Shown here: positions 1-5,076 of the stretch, in pieces | Layout: each line of letters starts with the position of its first letter | Numbering within the stretch: the stretch's first letter is position 1 | NCBI GenBank assembly: GCA_946481405.1 | Contig: CAMLNY010000091.1 | Coordinates: 1-5,972, forward strand | Source: an uncultured Brevundimonas sp. | GTDB taxonomy: Bacteria > Pseudomonadota > Alphaproteobacteria > Caulobacterales > Caulobacteraceae | Direction: 5' to 3' | DNA: 5,972 nt | Program-made: the position numbers and the translations under genes | Notes under the pieces: model-generated | Database searches by the model: none | What the model was told of the DNA's origin: nothing | The model's input: the letters and a program-made list of their open reading frames with translations, nothing else

Positions 1-1
1 C

Positions 2-1020
2 TTCGAGGCCAAACGTCCGCTGGAGATCGTCGAGGTCGATCTGGAGGGGCCGCGCGCCGGAGAGGTGCTGATCGAGATCAAGGCGACGGGCATCTGTCAC
101 ACCGACGCCTATACGCTGGACGGTCTGGACAGTGAGGGCATCTTCCCGAGCATCCTGGGTCACGAGGGCGCGGGCGTCGTCGTCGAGGTCGGGGCGGGCG
201 TGACGAGCGTCGCGGTCGGCGATCACGTCATCCCGCTGTACACGCCGGAATGCCGCCAGTGTAAGTCGTGCCTCAGCCGCAAGACCAACCTCTGCACCGC
301 GATCCGCGCGACGCAAGGGCAGGGGCTGATGCCTTCTCGAACTACACCGTCCTGCCCGAGATCGCGGTGGCGAAGATCCGCGAGGACGCGCCGTTCGACA
401 AGGCCTGCTACGTCGGCTGCGGCGTGACGACGGGCGTTGGCGCCGTGGTCAACACGGCGAAGGTCGAGCCGGGGGCCAACTGCGTCGTCTTCGGCCTGGG
501 CGGCATCGGTCTGAACGTCATCCAGGGGCTGAAGATGGTCGGGGCCGACATGATCGTCGGCGTCGACATCAACGGCGACAAGGAGGACTGGGGCCGTCGC
601 TTCGGCATGACCCATTTCGTGAACCCGAAGACCGTGTCGGACGTCGTCGCCCATCTGGTCGAACTGACCGGCGGCGGGGCGGACTATACCTTCGACTGCA
701 CCGGCAACACGGTGGTCATGCGTCAGGCGCTCGAGGCCTGCCATCGCGGGTGGGGCGAGAGCATCGTTATCGGCGTGGCCGAGGCGGGCAAGGAGATCGC
801 CACCCGCCCGTTCCAGCTGGTCACCGGCCGGGTCTGGCGCGGCTCAGCCTTCGGCGGCGCGCGCGGCCGGACGGATGCGCCCAAGATCGTCGACTGGTAC
901 ATGGACGGGAAGATCGAGATCGACCCGATGATCACCCACACCCTGCCGCTTGAACGCATCAACGAGGCCTTCGACCTGATGCACGAAGGCAAGAGCATTC
1001 GCAGCGTCGTGGTGTTCTAG
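2..1020 (+). pseudogene. frmA: S-(hydroxymethyl)glutathione dehydrogenase / class III alcohol dehydrogenase, 5'-partial, with internal deletion and frameshift
   Basis: The family performs NAD-dependent oxidation of S-hydroxymethylglutathione to S-formylglutathione in cytoplasmic formaldehyde detoxification. The left edge removes roughly the first ten residues; reading opens in frame 2 with [17 protein letters not shown]. Seen there are the catalytic-zinc Cys of GICHTDAY, the His of GHEGAG, the substrate-pocket D/E of GLDSEG, and the four structural-zinc cysteines of CRQCKSC...NLC. After ATQGQGLMP (ending near 333) the match jumps to frame 1 at [14 protein letters not shown] (from 334). It then continues to the TAG stop through the third catalytic ligand (GCGVTTG), the Rossmann motif GLGGIG with VDIN, and a family-typical C-terminus ending SIRSVVVF. 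The block expected between LMP and FSNYT in class III enzymes (DGTSRF...HYMG.ST, about 21 residues) is absent. It includes the Arg that contacts the glutathione adduct. As written, the gene encodes a truncated, presumably inactive product. A sequencing or assembly defect is an equally good explanation. Family identification is near certain. Confidence 0.93.
329..340 (+). other. Deletion/frameshift junction inside frmA
   Basis: Frame 2 reads G-L-M-P up to 332-334, while frame 1 reads F-S-N-Y-T from 334. Homologues have about 21 further residues here. Losing those plus one base of the Pro codon gives a deletion of about 64 nt, which matches the observed frame change (deletion length congruent to 1 modulo 3). 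The dinucleotide CC before TTC could come from either flank, so at most 2 nt of microhomology is visible. Confidence 0.8.
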
Positions 1021-1032
1021 AGTTCAACAAAA

Positions 1033-1040
1033 AGAGGGAG
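1033..1040 (+). promoter_or_regulatory. Ribosome binding site of the VOC gene
   Basis: AGAGGGAG lies 7 nt before the ATG at 1048, in the short A-rich gap after the frmA stop. It supports this start over any internal one. Confidence 0.7.
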
Positions 1041-1047
1041 CAAACGC

Positions 1048-1431
1048 ATGTTCACGCACCTGACCGTGGGGGCCAACGACGTCGAGGCGTCGCGGAAATT
1101 CTATGATGCGGCGCTGGGCGCGCTGGGCATCCCGGCCTCGCAGGGCCCGGATCCCAAGGGCCGCTACTGGTGGCGGACGGATCGCGGCGCCTTCGCCATC
1201 GGCAAGCCGATCGACGGCGAGCCCGCCTGCCACGCCAACGGCGGCACCATCGGTTTTGCGGCCAAGGATCCGGCGATGGTGCAGGCCTTCCACGACGCGG
1301 GCGTCGCGGCAGGCGGCACGGCGATCGAGGATCCGCCCGGCGAGCGCACGGGCGCGTTCGGGGTGCTGAACCTGGCCTATCTGCGCGATCCGTCGGGCAA
1401 CAAGATCTGCGCCGTGCATCGCGTCGGCTGA
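1048..1431 (+). CDS. VOC-superfamily (glyoxalase/bleomycin-resistance fold) protein
   Basis: A 127-residue single-unit protein of the vicinal oxygen chelate fold, with two beta-alpha-beta-beta-beta modules. Module 1 starts with MFTHLTVGANDVEASRKFYDA (family pattern H-x-x-V-x-D-x-x-x-x-x-x-FY, with His4). Module 2 starts near GGTIGFAAKD (65-74) and ends with the signature DPSGNKICAVH (114-124). Two usual metal-ligand positions look replaced: the second module has Thr/Ile where a His is common, and the closing strand has Ile-Cys where a Glu is common. A metal-dependent lyase role is therefore uncertain. It lies 27 nt after frmA, and its TGA overlaps the fghA ATG by one base (TGATG), so it is part of the formaldehyde operon and probably translationally coupled to fghA. 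A role on a thiol or aldehyde adduct is inference from context. The fold is well supported; the substrate is unknown. Confidence 0.9.
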   Translation: MFTHLTVGANDVEASRKFYDAALGALGIPASQGPDPKGRYWWRTDRGAFAIGKPIDGEPACHANGGTIGFAAKDPAMVQAFHDAGVAAGGTAIEDPPGERTGAFGVLNLAYLRDPSGNKICAVHRVG

Positions 1432-2264
1432 TGGAGGTTCTGAAGACCCACGCCGTCCACGGCGGGACGCTGCAGTACCTCCGGCACGACAGCGTCTCGA
1501 CCGGCACGCCCATGACCCTGTCGGTCTTCACGCCCCCGGGCGAGGGGCCGTTTCCGGTGCTGGTCTGGCTGTCCGGCCTGACCTGCACCGAGGACAATTT
1601 CACCACCAAGGCCGGCGCCTATGGCGCTGCCGCCGAGCATGGCGTCATCATCGTCGCGCCCGACACCTCGCCCCGCGGGGAGGGCGTCCCCGACGACGCG
1701 GCCTATGATCTGGGGCAAGGCGCGGGCTTCTATGTCGATGCGTCCGAGCCGCCCTGGGCGTCGCACTTCCGCATGGAGACCTATGTCGTCGAGGAGCTGA
1801 TCGGCCTGATCGACGAGGCGTTGCCGACGACGAAGACCCGGTCGATCAGCGGCCATTCCATGGGCGGTCACGGCGCCCTTACGCTGGCGTTGCGTCATCC
1901 GGACCTGTTCCGCTCTGTCTCGGCCTTCGCCCCGATCAGCTCGCCGACCCGGTGCGCTTGGGGAGAGAAGGCCTTCACAGCCTACCTCGGCGAGGACCGC
2001 GCTGAATGGGCGAAGCACGACGCCGCCCTACTGATTGAAAGTGGCGCGGCGCGCGGTCGGTTCGACGACATTCTGGTGGATCAGGGCGACACCGACGGCT
2101 TCCTGGTCGACCAGCTCAAGCCTGAACTGCTGACGGCGGCCGCCGCCTCGGCGGGGCAAAAACTGACACTGCGGATGCAGCCCGGCTACGACCACTCCTA
2201 CTTCTTCATGGCCAGCTTCATCGCCGACCATGTCGCCTTCCACGCCGAAAGGCTGAACCGATGA
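1431..2264 (+). CDS. fghA: S-formylglutathione hydrolase
   Basis: Serine hydrolase of the esterase D family that splits S-formylglutathione into formate and glutathione, the step after FrmA. The protein is 277 residues, the usual family length, and looks intact. Visible landmarks are the oxyanion-hole segment LSGLTCTEDNF (48-57), the nucleophile elbow GHSMGGHGAL with Ser143, the acid in DQGDTD (217-222, most likely Asp220 by spacing to the yeast enzyme), and the catalytic His255 in GYDHSYFF. The ATG at 1431 overlaps the VOC stop as TGATG. Longer readings upstream in the same frame run antiparallel to nothing but the VOC gene itself and carry no homologous residues. The 3' end overlaps the next gene by 4 nt (ATGA). 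With an intact fghA beside a broken frmA, the pathway as written lacks its first enzyme unless another copy exists elsewhere. Confidence 0.97.
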   Translation: MEVLKTHAVHGGTLQYLRHDSVSTGTPMTLSVFTPPGEGPFPVLVWLSGLTCTEDNFTTKAGAYGAAAEHGVIIVAPDTSPRGEGVPDDAAYDLGQGAGFYVDASEPPWASHFRMETYVVEELIGLIDEALPTTKTRSISGHSMGGHGALTLALRHPDLFRSVSAFAPISSPTRCAWGEKAFTAYLGEDRAEWAKHDAALLIESGAARGRFDDILVDQGDTDGFLVDQLKPELLTAAAASAGQKLTLRMQPGYDHSYFFMASFIADHVAFHAERLNR

Positions 2265-2494
2265 GCGACGACGCCGTCTACGACGACCTGTTCGCCGCCC
2301 TTTGCAACGAGCTGGGTCACTGTCTGCACGACAAGGGCCAGAAGCGGGTCATCGCGGCCCTGTCGTCCGGCCTCGATGCGGCGGTGCAGGTGGTGCTTGA
2401 AGCCGACGGCGTCGACTTCCTCAACGCCCCCGGCAGCCACAAGCGCGCGGTGCGCGACTGCCTGAAAGCCAACCTGCCCGCGAGCAAGGTCTAG
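2261..2494 (+). CDS. Small conserved-looking protein of unknown function, last gene of the formaldehyde operon
   Basis: A 77-residue protein whose family I do not recognise. It starts at an ATG overlapping the fghA TGA (ATGA), with a GAAAGG ribosome-binding-like stretch about 8 nt upstream inside fghA; this argues for translational coupling. The sequence is acidic at the N-terminus (MSDDAVYDDLF) and looks mostly alpha-helical. It has three cysteines (in ALCNELGHC and RDCL), one His pair around GHCLH, and a basic patch near GSHKRAVRD. No signal peptide or transmembrane segment is visible, so it is probably cytoplasmic. Its place after fghA suggests a connection to formaldehyde or glutathione metabolism, but that is context only. 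Codon use matches its neighbours, and the coupling supports it as a real gene. Confidence 0.75.
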   Translation: MSDDAVYDDLFAALCNELGHCLHDKGQKRVIAALSSGLDAAVQVVLEADGVDFLNAPGSHKRAVRDCLKANLPASKV

Positions 2495-2718
2495 AAGGGA
2501 AAGGCCGGCCCGCCGCCCGCGCACAGCCGTTCCTCGACCCGCTGGTGGACCCGCGAGCGCAACGCGCGACGGTTGCGCAGGGTGTCGTGCAGGGCGTCGG
2601 CGACGCACAGGATCTGTTCGTCGGCCATGAACTCCGCGGCGTCGAGCAACTCGTGGCAGAGGGCGTCGAGCGTGTGCTGACTCAGTTTCGGCGGGGCGTA
2701 GGCGAACGACTGTCCCAT
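2491..2718 (-). CDS. Small protein of unknown function, convergent with the formaldehyde operon
   Basis: A 75-residue protein read on the minus strand from an ATG at 2718. An AAGAGAGG ribosome-binding site (plus-strand 2725-2732) sits 6 nt ahead of the start, which is good support for a real gene. The N-terminus MGQSFAYAPPKLSQ is followed by a helix-rich region (TLDALCHELLDAAEFMADEQ) and an Arg-rich stretch (LRNRRALRSRVHQR, about 48-61), ending in a Gly/Pro/Phe tail. No signal peptide or membrane segment is seen. The basic patch could contact nucleic acid or an acidic partner, but nothing proves that and I do not recognise the family. Its TAG stop shares the palindrome CTAG with the stop of the opposing 77-residue gene. 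It is divergent from the superoxide dismutase gene, with a 172-nt shared upstream region. Confidence 0.7.
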   Translation of the reverse strand: MGQSFAYAPPKLSQHTLDALCHELLDAAEFMADEQILCVADALHDTLRNRRALRSRVHQRVEERLCAGGGPAFPF

Positions 2719-2802
2719 GGGTGACCTCTCTTCACGTCCTGCAACCCTGAATGGAGAGCGCCCTGTGGATGTTCCCGGCCATCGTGCCTAACGAAACCTT
2801 GT

Positions 2803-2824
2803 CGGAACGAAATCGTCGATTCCG
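2803..2824. repeat. Imperfect inverted repeat upstream of superoxide dismutase
   Basis: CGGAACGA and TCGATTCCG are complementary apart from one unpaired A, around a 5-nt centre (AATCG). It lies just upstream of the candidate -35. It could be an operator for a stress regulator. It could also fold as an RNA hairpin if transcription starts further upstream. Confidence 0.45.
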
Positions 2825-2878
2825 GCTTGGCTTCCGCGACGGGACGCATATCTGCAGAGCCTCATCGAAACCCCTTGG

Positions 2879-2884
2879 AAGGAG
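2879..2884 (+). promoter_or_regulatory. Ribosome binding site of superoxide dismutase
   Basis: AAGGAG, a near-perfect Shine-Dalgarno sequence, lies 6 nt before the ATG at 2891. It fixes the start and predicts strong translation. Confidence 0.85.
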
Positions 2885-2890
2885 CCTCCC

Positions 2891-3505
<615 letters not shown>

Positions 3506-3533
3506 CGCGGCGCCTCTGCAACAGGCGGCGGGT

Positions 3534-3550
3534 CGTGAACAGGCTTCACG
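3534..3550 (+). terminator. Hairpin after superoxide dismutase, possible terminator
   Basis: CGTGAA-CAGGC-TTCACG is a perfect 6-bp stem with a 5-nt loop, 28 nt after the stop. No T-run follows, so it is not a classical intrinsic terminator. A second GC-rich stem follows at 3554-3573 (CGCCG/CGGCG, or alternatively CCGTC/GACGG). Together they make the 113-nt gap a plausible 3' end, perhaps for RNA stability. Confidence 0.4.
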
Positions 3551-3618
3551 GTTCGCCGTCTGGCGGCGGACGGTCGGCGACCTATCTGAGCGAAGCCGTT
3601 CGTTTCCCGAGGATGCCC

Positions 3619-4504
3619 ATGACCGCCCAGTTCAAGCTCGCCGCCGCCCTGCTCCTGTCCGGCATGATCGTCGCCGGATGTCAGCGTCCCGCCGACAAGG
3701 CCGAGGCGCCCGCCGCCCCGGCGGTCCAGCCGACCGCCAGCGCCGACGTCTTCCCCTTCACCATCGGGGCGCTTCAGGCGACGGCCCTGAGGGACGGCGA
3801 ACTGACCCTTGAAAACGTCGCGGGCCAGAGCCCGTGGAGCGACACCTCCGGCGTCGCCGACGCCCTGCGCGCCACCGGCGATCCAAAGATTCATCTGTCC
3901 CTCCAGCCGTTGCTGGTGCGCGGCGACGACAAGGTCGTGCTGATCGACACCGGTGCGGGCGGCCAGATGGGCACCGGGAACAAGCTGCCCGCCTCGCTGG
4001 CCGCCGCCGGGGTCCAGCCGGGGCAGGTCACCGACATCCTGATTTCCCACGGCCACGGCGACCACGTCGGCGGTCTGGTGCGGAACGGCGCGCTGGCCTT
4101 CCCCAATGCCGCGATCCGCATGAGCGCCGCCGATCCCGGTCATCACGCCCAGGGTCGAGACCTTCGAGCCGGGCGCACAGGTCACGCCGTCGATCACGGC
4201 CATCGCCCTGCAAGGGCACACGCCCGGCCACACCGGCTATGAGATCGTCTCGGGCCAGGACCGGCTCCTCTATTTCGGCGACGCCCTGCACAGCTCGGTG
4301 ATCTCCGTCGAGCGGCCCGAGTTCGTGAACCAGTGGGACTATGACTCCGATGCGGCTGTCGCGACGCGTCTGGCCCTGCTGGGTCGTGGGGCGACGCAGA
4401 GCCTTCGCACCTACGGCGCCCACTTCCCCTTCCCGGGACTGGGGACCTTCCGGCGTCAGGCGGATGGTTTCGTCTGGAACCCGGAGCCCATTGCCCGACC
4501 CTGA
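3619..4504 (+). pseudogene. Metallo-beta-lactamase-fold hydrolase, lipoprotein, with internal deletion and frameshift
   Basis: The start at 3619 is preferred because GAGG ends 6 nt upstream; the ATG at 3613 would touch it. The N-terminus is a lipoprotein signal: hydrophobic core LAAALLLSGMI and lipobox VAGC with Cys21, followed by an Ala/Pro-rich linker. The mature protein would be membrane-anchored outside the cytoplasm. The dinuclear-zinc motif HGHGDH is at residues 144-149. Frame 1 stays homologous through AFPNAAIRMSAAD (to about 4134). The rest is in frame 2: ITPRVETFEPG, the His of GHTPGHTGY (4229), the bridging Asp of FGDALH (4280), the last His of GAHFPFPGLG (4421), then TGA at 4502-4504. 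An estimated 20-35 residues are missing between the blocks. The order of motifs resembles the subgroup that includes methyl parathion hydrolase-like and quorum-quenching-like enzymes, but the substrate is not predictable. As written the gene is broken; a sequence error is a real alternative. Confidence 0.88.
4130..4145 (+). other. Deletion/frameshift junction inside the MBL-fold gene
   Basis: Frame 1 reads M-S-A-A-D up to 4134 and then becomes non-homologous (PGHHAQGRD). Frame 2 reads V-I-T-P-R-V-E-T-F-E-P-G from about 4139. The segment that normally links MSAA(D/E) to ITP in this family is missing, with a net loss congruent to 2 modulo 3. The exact size cannot be given without an alignment. 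Confidence 0.7.
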
Positions 4505-4513
4505 AGCCCGTCA

Positions 4514-4530
4514 GGTCCGGACACTGGACC
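4514..4530. repeat. Short inverted repeat between the MBL-fold gene and the next gene
   Basis: GGTCC-GGACACT-GGACC is a 5-bp perfect stem with a 7-nt loop in the 54-nt gap. It has no T-run. It may be incidental in GC-rich DNA or a weak 3'-end structure. Confidence 0.25.
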
Positions 4531-4558
4531 GCGTGGGCGCGAGGGGTAAGGATCGACC

Positions 4559-4990
4559 ATGGTCCACGCCCTCGCCCTCATGCTGCTGTCTCTCGCGCCC
4601 CGGGAATGCGGGACGCCGGCGACGCAGGGACACATCGACAGGGCCGCCTATGAGGTGACCCGCACCGCCGTTCTGGCCGATGCGAACGGTCGGGCGCCCG
4701 ACCCCGACCGCTTCCGGACCCGCGAGGGCGTTTCGATCCCGGCCCGGAAGCTGGCGCGCCTCCCGCAGGGCTGGCTGGCCGGTCCGGGCCCGGTCGACCC
4801 CGAGTCCGTCGGTATCTGGAGCCTGAACCGAAGCGGTCTCGACGCGGACGTCATGCTGGTCCGGATCGGGGAAGGCGAGACGGCGCGATCCCGCCGGGTC
4901 CACCTGTACTGCCAGTCCGGCCAGTGGAACATCACCTTCGTCGTGCGGCATCCCGAAGGCGACGATCTGGACGATCTGCTGGCGCGTTGA
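4559..4990 (+). CDS. Probable exported small protein of unknown function
   Basis: A 143-residue protein of a family I do not recognise. AAGGA (4548-4552), 6 nt before the ATG, supports the start. The N-terminus (MVHALALMLLSLAPREC) has a short hydrophobic core and could be a weak signal peptide; there is no good lipobox. The body has two cysteines, Cys17 and Cys118 (LYCQSGQW), that could pair if the protein is exported and not cleaved between them. The C-terminal half, from about residue 85, alternates hydrophobic and polar residues as in beta strands (VGIWSL, DVMLVRI, RVHLYC, WNITFVV) and ends in the acidic tail GDDLDDLLAR. It lies 54 nt after the MBL-fold gene on the same strand and may be co-transcribed. 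Codon use matches its neighbours, and the minus-strand open frame across it looks like a shadow. Confidence 0.75.
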   Translation: MVHALALMLLSLAPRECGTPATQGHIDRAAYEVTRTAVLADANGRAPDPDRFRTREGVSIPARKLARLPQGWLAGPGPVDPESVGIWSLNRSGLDADVMLVRIGEGETARSRRVHLYCQSGQWNITFVVRHPEGDDLDDLLAR

Positions 4991-4998
4991 CGCTTCGG

Positions 4999-5025
4999 TA
5001 ACCCTGCCTGTTGCGGGCAAGGTTA
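4999..5025 (+). terminator. Stem-loop after the 143-residue gene, possible terminator
   Basis: TAACCCTGCC and GGCAAGGTTA pair over 10 positions with one C-A mismatch around a 7-nt loop, starting 8 nt after the stop codon. No T-run follows. It is the strongest secondary structure in the 86-nt gap before the MHYT gene and could end the upstream transcript or lie in the leader of the downstream one. Confidence 0.4.
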
Positions 5026-5076
5026 ACTCCCGTCGCCTAAGGGCAAGCGCAGTATCGATCCGCCTGGGGCCGGAAT

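Larger units (their letters stand above)
2719..2890. promoter_or_regulatory. Divergent intergenic region, probable superoxide dismutase promoter
   Basis: These 172 nt separate the minus-strand 75-residue gene from the superoxide dismutase gene and are less GC-rich than the coding DNA around them. They hold the leader and probable promoter of the dismutase and, on the other strand, those of the small gene. The best sigma-70-like match I see is TTGGCT (2827-2832), 16 nt, then TATCTG (2849-2854). It is a weak match and not decisive. A plus-strand open frame from 2751 crosses the region but runs out of frame with the dismutase and has no ribosome binding site, so I do not call it a gene. Confidence 0.5.

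Noticed and set aside
329..340. Programmed ribosomal frameshift in frmA
   Set aside because: About 21 conserved residues are absent as well as the frame changing, and there is no slippery heptamer; a shift alone would not restore the enzyme.
1170..1430. Upstream extension of fghA to an earlier ATG in the same frame
   Set aside because: The added residues are an out-of-frame reading of the VOC gene; the family length and the TGATG coupling fit the start at 1431.
1377..2018. Minus-strand open frame of 213 residues opposite fghA
   Set aside because: fghA on the plus strand is complete with its catalytic triad; the antisense product is repetitive in Arg/Gly/Asp.
3535..3618. Earlier starts of the MBL-fold gene (3535 or 3613)
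   Set aside because: 3535 lies in the hairpin region and would put a long polar stretch ahead of the signal peptide; 3613 directly abuts the ribosome binding site. 3619 has correct spacing and a proper lipoprotein signal.
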